Shown here: positions 1 to 5,357 of the stretch, piece by piece | Layout: each line of letters opens with the position of its first letter | Numbering within the stretch: the stretch's first letter is position 1 | Source of the DNA: Melioribacteraceae bacterium | GTDB lineage: Bacteria; Bacteroidota; Ignavibacteria; Ignavibacteriales; Melioribacteraceae | DNA length: 7,698 nt | Direction of reading: 5' to 3' | NCBI GenBank assembly: GCA_015486905.1 | Contig: WFQV01000344.1 | Location: 1 to 7,698, forward strand | Position numbers and translations under genes: made by a program | The notes under the pieces: generated by a model | What the model was told of the DNA's origin: nothing | What the model saw: only the letters and a program-made list of their open reading frames with translations | Databases searched by the model: none

Positions 1-33
1 CATTCATAATTGTTATCTAATATCCAAACATCC

Positions 34-129
34 TTAGCTCGGCGAAGCCGATAACCTATTTCCCAATTTCAATTATTACAAAAAGTTTAAAATATTTTGA
101 AAAAAAACGGAAATTTGATTGAGGATACT
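34..129. repeat. Copy 1 of a ~96-99 bp dispersed repeat element
   Basis: This stretch aligns end to end with 1622-1720 in the same orientation. I count about ten substitutions and three bases of indel, roughly 87% identity by eye. It starts TTAGC and ends GATACT. Near the left end is a small GC hairpin (CGGC-GAA-GCCG, 40-50). The rest is AT-rich and contains the palindrome AAAATATTTT (89-98). No terminal inverted repeats and no flanking duplication are seen. The ends were set from copy 2, which interrupts a recognisable gene. The element is non-coding and lies upstream of the outer-membrane protein gene. It may be a miniature or REP-like mobile element; the family is not recognised. Confidence 0.8.
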
Positions 130-249
130 ATGCATCCAGCCATCCAACTTGTCGCTACGAACCACCACCAAAATTGAACTTGTACCTTTAAAAACTTTCC
201 GTTTGTAACATTTGCACCCCTTAAGTCGTCTAAATATTAAAAAATTCCG

Positions 250-255
250 AGAGGT
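250..255 (+). promoter_or_regulatory. Ribosome binding site for the 261 gene
   Basis: AGAGGT lies five bases before the ATG at 261. It is a good Shine-Dalgarno match and supports that start. The surrounding 130-249 shows no gene. A loosely promoter-like TAACATTTG occurs near 205-215, but it has one base too many for the TAnnTTTG consensus. Confidence 0.55.
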
Positions 256-260
256 AAAAA

Positions 261-1142
261 ATGTTTAAAATTAAAACTATTGTAATTCTTTTAACCATTT
301 CTTTTTTCCCTTTTTTAAATAACTTTGCGCAGGATTCCAATAAGGTTGAATGGGAAGAGGAATTTGATTTTAACGGTTGGGATAACGACGAACAGCCTTT
401 CATGGAAATCAACTATGGCTTGACCAATTTGTACTTGCAAGACTTTAATCAAAAGTTTGCCAAACATTCGGCGGTAGAACTAAAACTCGGTTATTCCTCA
501 ATAGATTCAATGGACATCGGTTCTTTGGTCGAATACAAAGACGGCTACACTTTCATTTCGAACATTTCAACGGACTTTAACTTAAAATCACAGAACGTTT
601 CGCCCTTTGAGACAAAGTTAAACCTTTGGCAGCTTGGTTTTGCTTCCCGGGAAGCATACGGCTTCAAAACCGGCGGATTGCTTTTTGTTCCTTATTACGG
701 TATGGGCTTTAATTGGTCGAAGTTAAATTTTTCCACTCCCAATATTCGCACTTATTTGCCCGTCGATGTGAAAGCGATAGAGAAATTCGAAAACTCAATC
801 CGCTTCGGCAGGACAAACGAGGCGGGTGTTTTACTTGGCTTTGGTGAATCCCTTAGTTTAAATGCTGGTTACGAATATAGTTTGATTTTTCCACGTTACC
901 TCATTTGGAAACATCTCGGAAGCATTGCAATTGAATTGTCGGCACAGTCTTTATTAGACCATTTCATCGACGGTGTACTTGACAATTCTCCTTATGCAAC
1001 ACCGGTAGTTAATTTTGTCTTAAAGAACGCCCTTGCCTACGGTTTCTTTTCATTAAAGAAAGGAAATATGTTTTGGCCGTTCCACAGCGAAAACCCTTTA
1101 ACGCTTAAAACTTTCAAAGTCGGGTTAAGCTACAGATTTTAA
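261..1142 (+). CDS. Secreted, probably outer-membrane beta-barrel protein, unknown function
   Basis: A 293-residue protein I cannot assign to a named family. The N-terminus is a clear Sec signal peptide: Lys-containing start (MFKIK), hydrophobic core around residues 6-20, likely cleavage after the NNFAQ region (about residue 24). The mature part alternates polar and aromatic residues in short strand-like blocks (for example MEINYGLTNLYLQ, VELKLGYSS, SLNAGYEYSLIF). It ends KVGLSYRF; a C-terminal Phe after an alternating strand is the usual signal of an outer-membrane beta-barrel handled by BAM. There is no lipobox cysteine and no obvious catalytic motif. The start is supported by AGAGGT five bases upstream. 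It stands alone and converges with the dead toxin-antitoxin operon downstream. Outer-membrane location is inferred; a periplasmic protein is the alternative. Confidence 0.75.
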   Translation: MFKIKTIVILLTISFFPFLNNFAQDSNKVEWEEEFDFNGWDNDEQPFMEINYGLTNLYLQDFNQKFAKHSAVELKLGYSSIDSMDIGSLVEYKDGYTFISNISTDFNLKSQNVSPFETKLNLWQLGFASREAYGFKTGGLLFVPYYGMGFNWSKLNFSTPNIRTYLPVDVKAIEKFENSIRFGRTNEAGVLLGFGESLSLNAGYEYSLIFPRYLIWKHLGSIAIELSAQSLLDHFIDGVLDNSPYATPVVNFVLKNALAYGFFSLKKGNMFWPFHSENPLTLKTFKVGLSYRF

Positions 1143-1171
1143 TGTTTTGCTTTCTTTCCTAAGCATTAAAA
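1137..1171. terminator. Weak bidirectional inverted repeat between convergent genes
   Basis: TTTTAATG (1137-1144) and CATTAAAA (1164-1171) can form an eight-base AT-rich stem with a 19-base loop. An extra GCTT/AAGC pairing is possible inside. It spans the stop codon of the 261 gene and that of the convergent higA pseudogene, and has T runs in both directions. It fits a weak shared terminator, but the stem has little GC. Confidence 0.3.
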
Positions 1172-1470
1172 CTTAATAGAAATTTCAAGATGCCCGTTTA
1201 GTCCTTCATTTATGATTCTTTAAAGTGTTGAAAATCGGATATCTTTTAAATTTCTTTCTACTTTAGAAATATAAGACTTGTTCGTCCCCGACAACTTTGC
1301 AAGTTGTTCTTGGGTCAGTCCTTTTTTTCTCGTGCTTGCTGAATTAGAACCCCGAGTTTAAAGACGTCATATTCATTTTCAAAAAGTTCCCTTTCTTCGG
1401 AACCCTTTTTGCCAATTTTTTCATCAATGAATTGATCAAGGCTTTTTAAATTCTTATTCTTTGCTTTCAT
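1166..1470 (-). pseudogene. higA: higA-like XRE-family antitoxin pseudogene
   Basis: Reading the minus strand from the ATG at 1470-1468 gives MKAKNKNLKSLDQFIDEK and continues to AREKKD, then TGA. One frame over, the sequence continues as GLTQEQLAKLSGTNKSYIS followed by KVERNLKDIRFSTL, the classic helix-turn-helix of an XRE/Cro-type antitoxin. The break lies in a run of seven A/T (1322-1328); one more base restores the frame and gives an ordinary 101-residue protein. A second lesion is a TAA at 1222-1220, where CAA (Gln) would be expected; after it the frame continues RIINEGLNGHLEISIKF to TAA at 1166-1168. The gene overlaps the end of the toxin gene, the normal toxin-first higBA order. HigA proteins neutralise HigB and repress their own operon; this copy should be inactive. 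Confidence 0.8.
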
Positions 1471-1891
1471 AATATTCACGTCTTGTTTTTTCTGCTATTT
1501 CAATTTGTTGTTTTGGAATCTTCTGACTTTTCTTTTGAAAACCATTAACGACAACAATATTATTCATATCGAAAAAACAGAAAATTCTGTAAATATTCCT
1601 TCCAACTTAGACTCTGATTTCTTAGCGCGGCAAAGCCGGCAACAAATTTCCAAATTTCAATTATTACGAAAAGTTTAAAATATTTTGACAAAAAAAAACG
1701 AAAATTTGATTGATGATACTATAAAGCCCGGAAGTGTTTTTCAGGTGTTTGAGATACACTTTCGTGATTCTGTCAAGTTTCTCTAAAATCTTCAGAGTTC
1801 ACAGTATTTTATGTTGTGCTTTCTCCGTCAAGCTATTGTAAAATTCTTCAAAATAATTTTTGAAGGAAAAAAGCTCACCCTTTTTATTCAT
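1454..1891 (-). pseudogene. higB: higB-like RelE/Gp49-type toxin pseudogene, split by a 99-bp insertion
   Basis: The minus strand from ATG 1891-1889 encodes 57 codons, including FSFKNYFEEFYNSLTEKAQ and LKHLKNTSGLY. After the 99-bp insertion at 1720-1622 the same frame resumes as EIRV-stop-VGRNIYRIFCFFDMNN and then VNGFQKKSQKIPKQQIE, ending at TAA 1456-1454. Together these make a 112-residue protein matching the phage Gp49/HigB ribosome-dependent mRNA-cleaving toxin family, whose hallmarks are GLYE(I/L)RV, NI(Y/F)RIF and NGFQKK. Besides the insertion there is a TGA at codon 31 (1801-1799) and a TAA at codon 62 (1609-1607, where Lys is usual). The toxin is therefore dead at least three times over. 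The higA pseudogene follows with a 17-base overlap, as in an intact operon. Confidence 0.85.
1622..1720. mobile_element. Copy 2 of the repeat element, inserted in higB (99 bp)
   Basis: The element interrupts the toxin gene exactly between its Tyr (TAT, ending at 1721) and Glu (GAA, starting at 1621) codons. Deleting 1622-1720 rejoins GLY to EIRV, the conserved family sequence. No flanking duplication is visible: neither the bases left of 1622 (TTTC) nor those right of 1720 (ATAA) recur at the other end. It carries the GC hairpin CGGC-AAA-GCCG (1628-1638) and an AT-rich body with the same core as copy 1 (34-129). It encodes nothing and has stops in the toxin frame. Lack of inverted ends and target duplication, with a subterminal hairpin, would suit an IS200/IS605- or REP-type non-autonomous element moved by a Y1 transposase. 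That assignment is inference. Confidence 0.8.
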
Positions 1892-1895
1892 AACA

Positions 1896-1926
1896 CAAAT
1901 CTACAAAAAGTAGTCCGAAAGGACAA
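1896..1926 (-). promoter_or_regulatory. Relic promoter and operator of the higBA operon
   Basis: On the minus strand, TTG (1926-1924) is followed after 20 bases by TAGATTTG (1903-1896). This fits the Bacteroidota primary promoter (TTTG/TTG, 19-20 bases, TAnnTTTG). Inside the spacer lies an imperfect palindrome, TAGTCC-GAAA-GGACAA on the plus strand (1911-1926). This is where an autorepressing XRE antitoxin would bind and block polymerase. The predicted transcription start falls at or within a few bases of the toxin ATG at 1891, so the message would be nearly leaderless. The site looks intact although both genes are broken. Confidence 0.6.
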
Positions 1927-1935
1927 CTCTGTAAC

Positions 1936-2526
1936 TTATCGATTTGGGAAATATGCTCGCTTAAGCAGGCTCAAATATTCCTCGTAAGAAATTTCCCGAG
2001 CGCCGAACATCTTCAAATGCTCGGTGAGGAATTGAACGTCCAAAACAACAAACCCCTTGCTTTTCAACCGCTCCAGCAATTTAATCAGCGCCGCTTTAGA
2101 TGCTTGTGAAACCCTTGAAAACATTGATTCTCCGAAGAACGCTCCTTTAATTGCAATACCGTAAAGCCCTCCGATTAGCTTTCCCCGTTGGTAAACCTCC
2201 ACGCTGTGTAGAAAACCCAGAGAATTTAATTTTGAATAGGCGTTTATTAAATCTTCCGATATCCAAGTCCTCTCGCGTTTTGCACATTCACGAATTACTC
2301 TCATTGTTGACTCATCGTAACGGTATTCTAAATCGGCTTGGGACATAAATTTTCTAAGGCTGCGTGGAAAGTTGTAATCACTCGGCAAAATTACAGCTCT
2401 TACCTCCGGCATATACCAGCGGATTACCCCTTCATCGTCCGCCATAGGGAAAGCCCCTTGAGAATAAAGCCTAAGCATATTCCCCGGTTCAAGCAACTGC
2501 CAATCCGTTTGATTGTTGTCTGTCAT
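1936..2526 (-). CDS. aat: Leucyl/phenylalanyl-tRNA--protein transferase
   Basis: This cytoplasmic enzyme moves Leu or Phe from aminoacyl-tRNA onto proteins with an N-terminal Arg or Lys. That creates N-degrons for ClpS/ClpAP. Family motifs, numbered from the ATG at 2526: GAFPMA (24-29), WYMP (37-40; most members have W-Y/W-SP), TWIS (87-90), HSVEVY (107-112), GGLYG (119-123), GAFFGESMFSR (128-138), ASKAALI, and DVQ (163-165). Glu133 and Gln165 match the catalytic pair of the E. coli enzyme (E156, Q188), with the same 32-residue spacing. The protein is 196 residues, somewhat short but complete at the C-terminus (FGAREISYEEYLSLL). I chose the ATG at 2526. An in-frame TTG at 2577 would add 17 residues unlike the family, and neither start has a clear SD. 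It diverges from the DMT transporter and ends just beyond the higB promoter. Confidence 0.95.
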   Translation of the reverse strand: MTDNNQTDWQLLEPGNMLRLYSQGAFPMADDEGVIRWYMPEVRAVILPSDYNFPRSLRKFMSQADLEYRYDESTMRVIRECAKRERTWISEDLINAYSKLNSLGFLHSVEVYQRGKLIGGLYGIAIKGAFFGESMFSRVSQASKAALIKLLERLKSKGFVVLDVQFLTEHLKMFGAREISYEEYLSLLKRAYFPNR

Positions 2527-2601
2527 CGACTTATCTTTTGTGCTTAAAATCTCAATTAAAGTATTAAAGTTTAACAATTTTGAAAATGTTTTTCTAATTA
2601 A

Positions 2602-3489
2602 ATGTCGGAGAGAGAAAAAAAATCTTTTGCTTTTGCCGCAAGTGCAGTACTGTTTTGGTCAACGGTAGCAACGGCCTTTAAACTTACGTTAAAAGGAATG
2701 AGCTTTGCTCAACTTCTTTTCTTTGCTTCCTCAACCAGCTTTGTTGTGCTTTTTTTAATTGCATTTTCTACGCAGAGGGAAGAATTAGAAAGATTTTTCT
2801 CCTACGCTTCGGTCAAAAGGAATTTTCTCTTGGGATTAATTAGTCCTTTCCTCTATTATCTTGTTCTGTTTAAAGCTTACTCTCTATTGCCCGCCCAAGA
2901 GGCGCAACCGCTTAATTACACTTGGCCTTTAATGATTGCAATTTTTGCCGTAATTTTTTTAAAAGAGAAATTAAGATTAAAAATGTTAATCGGTTTGCTT
3001 TTGGCTTTTACAGGCGTTGTAATAATTTCCACCCGCGGTCATATTTTAACACTGCGTTTTCACGACATTTGGGGTGTAACGCTCGCCTTCGGCAGCTCAA
3101 TCATTTGGGCAGCGTTCTGGGTGCTGAATCTAAAAGACGAGAGGAATGCCGTAATTAAATTAACCGGTGCGTTTTTCTGGGGTGTTATTTATTCGGCGAT
3201 TTACGTCTTTCTTTTCGATTCCTTTAAAATTCAAAATTGGCAATCACTCTTGGGCGCCGTTTATACGGGATTATTTGAAATGGGGCTTACCTTTTTCCTT
3301 TGGCTAAAAGCCTTGGAGCTTTCCAGCAACAGAGGCAAAACTTCAACACTCGCTTACTTTTCACCCTTCCTCTCGGTTCTCTTTATTGCGTTTGTGCTGA
3401 ATGAAAAAATTCTGCCATCTTCAATAATAGGATTGTTCTTAATTGTAGGAGGCGTGCTTTACCAAAGGATTGGAAAACTTCGGGAATGA
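2602..3489 (+). CDS. EamA/DMT-superfamily membrane transporter
   Basis: A 295-residue, very hydrophobic protein with about ten membrane helices in two repeated halves, the drug/metabolite transporter layout. Helix 1 (residues about 9-28) carries the family-like FWSTVATAFKLTL. The first half ends with PLNYTWPLMIAIFAVIFLKE then GLLLAFTGVVIISTRG, typical of an EamA domain's third-to-fifth helices. The second half starts near WGVTLAFGSSIIWAAFWVL and ends with YFSPFLSVLFIAFVLNEKI and the final helix GLFLIVGGVLYQR. Length is usual for the family (280-310). Members export or import amino acids, nucleosides or other small metabolites; the substrate cannot be read from sequence. It starts only 75 bases from the divergent aat start, so the two may share a promoter region. 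No Shine-Dalgarno precedes the ATG. Confidence 0.88.
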   Translation: MSEREKKSFAFAASAVLFWSTVATAFKLTLKGMSFAQLLFFASSTSFVVLFLIAFSTQREELERFFSYASVKRNFLLGLISPFLYYLVLFKAYSLLPAQEAQPLNYTWPLMIAIFAVIFLKEKLRLKMLIGLLLAFTGVVIISTRGHILTLRFHDIWGVTLAFGSSIIWAAFWVLNLKDERNAVIKLTGAFFWGVIYSAIYVFLFDSFKIQNWQSLLGAVYTGLFEMGLTFFLWLKALELSSNRGKTSTLAYFSPFLSVLFIAFVLNEKILPSSIIGLFLIVGGVLYQRIGKLRE

Positions 3490-3687
3490 AGAATTACAAA
3501 ATTATTATTTAGATTATTTCGGAAAGTTGGGCAAATTCACTTTTAAACTTTTTTCTAATATCAAGTCAATTTCCGAAACAATTATTAGTAAACTTTTGTA
3601 AATTAAAATAAGAAATGAAATAAATGTAAAATGATTGAACTCATTATTGATACAGGTGAAGATAATTAGGCAAATTAAATAAACTTT

Positions 3688-3694
3688 AAGGAGG
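3688..3694 (+). promoter_or_regulatory. Consensus ribosome binding site for the CBM48 gene
   Basis: AAGGAGG, a complete Shine-Dalgarno sequence, lies five bases before the ATG at 3700. It is the strongest such site in the window and suggests high expression. The gene-free stretch before it (3490-3687) is AT-rich with no clear promoter. Confidence 0.75.
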
Positions 3695-3699
3695 CTAAA

Positions 3700-4011
3700 A
3701 TGGCTATCAAAAAGCAATACTCCAAAGACAAAAAAATCTGTAAAGTTACTTTTACTATTCCTAAAGAAACAGCGCAGAGTTTTGAACAACTTGCACTCGT
3801 TGGGGAATTTAACAATTGGGACCCGAATGCAAATCTGTTTACAGAAACAGTTAAAGACGGTTCTTGGAAATGCTCGGTTGAATTGAACGCCGGAGGTGAA
3901 TATCAATTTAGATATTTGGGCGACGGTGAAACCTGGCTGAACGAACCTGAAGCCGATAAATTTGTTCCAACTCACTACGGCGATTCCGAAAACTCGGTGG
4001 TCGTTCTTTAA
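3700..4011 (+). CDS. Stand-alone glycogen-binding (CBM48 / isoamylase early-set / AMPK-beta-like) protein
   Basis: A 103-residue cytoplasmic protein made almost entirely of one early-set Ig-like fold. A basic lead (1-13) precedes strand KVTFTIPKE, then the signature VGEFNNWDP (34-42), GSWKCSVEL (54-62), YQFRYLGDGETW (68-79), NEPEAD (81-86) and ENSVVVL at the end. These match the AMPK-beta glycogen-binding domain. The sugar-contacting residues appear retained: W40, R71 (Lys in AMPK), W79 and N98. There is no catalytic or kinase-interaction domain, so it is not a branching enzyme or isoamylase but only their binding module. It likely binds glycogen or another alpha-glucan. Binding is predicted from family; the cellular role is unknown. 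It is followed after 40 bases by a universal stress protein, probably in the same transcript. Confidence 0.88.
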   Translation: MAIKKQYSKDKKICKVTFTIPKETAQSFEQLALVGEFNNWDPNANLFTETVKDGSWKCSVELNAGGEYQFRYLGDGETWLNEPEADKFVPTHYGDSENSVVVL

Positions 4012-4051
4012 TTAGTCGTAAAAAATACTTGTAAATAATTAGGAGAAAAAA

Positions 4052-4486
4052 ATGTTTTCTAAAGTTCTTTTTCCAACGGATTTTTCCGATTCCTCAGAAA
4101 TAGTAAAAAATAATTTGTTGAAATTAGATGGCACAATAAAGTCTTTAACTCTGTTGGCAGTAATTGACAGCCGCCTGTTTTCTTACACAACAATGCTTGA
4201 CGAAATTGAGATAGACAACCTAAACATTCAAGGTCAAATTTATTCGGTTTACGAAGAGAAATTAAAAAATTGGGTGAAAGAGTTCGAAGCAAAAGGTACA
4301 AAAACCAGATATTTAATTGTGGAAGGAATTCCTTTGGACGAAATTCTACGTGAAGCAGACGAAGGAAATTACACATCAATTTTTGTGGGTGAGAAAGGAC
4401 AAACTGCCGGTGAAAGGCTTGTGCTGGGAAGTACGGCGGAAAAAGTAATCCGCAAAGCAAAACAAACGGTTGTGCTGGTTAAATAG
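4052..4486 (+). CDS. Universal stress protein (UspA family, ATP-binding type)
   Basis: A single-domain USP of 144 residues, the usual size. It opens with KVLFPTDFSDSSE (4-16); Asp10 is the adenine-contacting residue. It ends with the nucleotide-binding signature G-x2-G-x9-G-S: G113, G116, G126, S127 (GEKGQTAG, then LGSTAEKVI), followed by the last strand QTVVLVK. The intact signature places it with ATP-binding USPs (MJ0577 type) rather than the non-binding UspA type. Family members act as cytoplasmic dimers in stress or starvation responses. The start is supported by AGGAG (4041-4045), six bases upstream. The 40-base gap from the CBM48 gene, with no visible promoter or terminator, suggests co-transcription. 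The next operon has its own promoter directly after the stop. Confidence 0.93.
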   Translation: MFSKVLFPTDFSDSSEIVKNNLLKLDGTIKSLTLLAVIDSRLFSYTTMLDEIEIDNLNIQGQIYSVYEEKLKNWVKEFEAKGTKTRYLIVEGIPLDEILREADEGNYTSIFVGEKGQTAGERLVLGSTAEKVIRKAKQTVVLVK

Positions 4487-4497
4487 TTTATTTCACT

Positions 4498-4526
4498 TTG
4501 AATTAAAATATTTGCTATATTATAAT
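4498..4526 (+). promoter_or_regulatory. Putative promoter of the mla operon
   Basis: TTGAAT (4498-4503) and a perfect TATAAT (4521-4526) are separated by exactly 17 bases, the sigma-70 optimum. It starts 12 bases after the USP stop and would begin transcription near 4533, just before the ATG at 4544. The caveat is that the relic higBA promoter suggests a Bacteroidota-type sigma factor with different preferences, and AT-rich DNA makes chance matches common. Confidence 0.45.
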
Positions 4527-4543
4527 TTAAAATTTTATAAGAA

Positions 4544-4652
4544 ATGAATATTATTAGGGGTCAGCATCGGAAGTAATTCTTTTACAAGCTTTCTTCGAAA
4601 GGTAGGAAGGGGAACAATATTCTTTGTTACTTCCTACGGGAAAATTAGTATA
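4544..4652 (+). other. Probable 5' coding extension of mlaE with a one-base frame break
   Basis: The frame of the permease stays open upstream of its ATG back to a TGA at 4545-4547. It reads GVSIGSNSFTSFLRKVGRG, then TIFFVTSYGKISI, before the Met at 4653. This looks like the membrane-surface N-terminal helix of MlaE: E. coli MlaE has SLGHKGIKTLRTFGRAG there. The frame has no ATG, GTG or TTG. An ATG at 4544 lies one frame off; skipping one base near the GGGG at 4557-4560 would give MNIIRVSIGSNSFTSFLRKV. That puts 16 residues before LRKVGR, the same as in the E. coli protein. Possible explanations are a real frameshift, a sequencing error, a near-cognate start such as ATC 4566 (AGGGG ends five bases before it), or recoding. 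Confidence 0.55.
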
Positions 4653-5357
4653 ATGTTTTTTAAAGCTGTGGTTTCAATTAAGAAAGCACCGCTTTATACT
4701 CGTCCCATAATCGCTCAATTTGTTTACATCGGCAGAAAGTCGTTTCCAATAGTTTTAATTACTTCGACTTTCATCGGATTAGCTCTGGGTGTTCAAATAG
4801 GGACGCAAATGAACCCTATTACTCCACATTGGATGGAAGGGGGATTAATCCTTCGCTCGATGCTGTTGGAAATGGGGCCAATTATCATCGGACTGATTCT
4901 TTCCGGACGAGTGGCTGCCGGAATTGCAGCTGAAATAGGAACAATGAAAGTTACCGAACAGATAGACGCATTGCGAAGTTTTGCAATCGACCCGATTGAA
5001 TATCTTGTGATGCCAAGACTTATTGCCGCAATGTTTGCAGTTCCCACATTACTTGTTTTTGCCGACCTCTTCGGAATTTTTTCCGGCTTCATTTCTTCCT
5101 ACTTTACAATTAACCTAAGTTGGTCAAGTTTTGTAAAAGGGATGCGTCATAATTTTTACACAGCCGACCTTTTAACGAGTTTGCTAAAATCCTATATTTT
5201 CGGAATAGTTATTGTAATCTTCGGTTCTTACTTCGGTTTCGAATCCAAGCGCGGTGCAAAAGGTGTGGGTCAGGCTACAACCTTAGCAGTGGTCTGGTCA
5301 TCGGTCGATATTTTAATGTTGGATTATTTAATTTCCGCAATTTTGTATTTTATATGA
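4653..5357 (+). CDS. mlaE: Mla-type phospholipid ABC transporter permease (MlaE)
   Basis: The inner-membrane permease of the MlaFEDB-like lipid transporter, which works as a dimer with MlaF ATPases below and an MCE hexamer above. The 234 residues from this ATG carry the family core: RKSFPIVLITSTFIGLALGVQ (about 29-49), GPIIIGLILSGRVAAGIAAEIGTMKVTEQIDAL (about 74-106; the hallmark E-I-G-x-M-x-x-x-E-Q-I-D-A-L segment), FAIDPIEYLVMPRLIAA, then further helices. The GxxxRGAKGVGQATTLAVV stretch (about 196-214) and a final hydrophobic helix complete it. About five to six membrane segments are visible. Family proteins are about 255-265 residues; the missing part is encoded just upstream (4544-4652) without a usual start in frame. 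The ATG at 4653 has no Shine-Dalgarno, so it may not be the real start. The stop overlaps the next ATG (ATGA), implying translational coupling. Confidence 0.93.
   Translation: MFFKAVVSIKKAPLYTRPIIAQFVYIGRKSFPIVLITSTFIGLALGVQIGTQMNPITPHWMEGGLILRSMLLEMGPIIIGLILSGRVAAGIAAEIGTMKVTEQIDALRSFAIDPIEYLVMPRLIAAMFAVPTLLVFADLFGIFSGFISSYFTINLSWSSFVKGMRHNFYTADLLTSLLKSYIFGIVIVIFGSYFGFESKRGAKGVGQATTLAVVWSSVDILMLDYLISAILYFI

Noticed and set aside
34..129. The repeat element read as a CRISPR or attachment-site remnant
   Set aside because: Only two distant copies, no regular spacing, no spacers, and no integrase or cas gene nearby.
1322..1328. A-AAA-AAG slippery heptamer in higA, which could allow programmed -1 frameshifting into the helix-turn-helix frame
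   Set aside because: The phase is right for -1 slippage, but the antitoxin also has a downstream in-frame TAA and its partner toxin is destroyed. Simple decay by loss of one A explains it better.
2527..2577. 17-residue N-terminal extension of Aat from a TTG start
   Set aside because: The added residues do not resemble Aat N-termini and there is no SD. The ATG at 2526 gives a family-like start, though the extension is not excluded.
3517..3578. Inverted repeat TTTCGGAAA … TTTCCGAAA after the DMT transporter, a possible terminator
   Set aside because: The arms are 44 bases apart and each is nearly self-palindromic, so the pairing is weak and likely accidental.
3514..3975. 153-codon minus-strand ORF
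   Set aside because: It is the antisense shadow of the CBM48 gene and its leader; the plus-strand gene has a consensus SD and clear family motifs.
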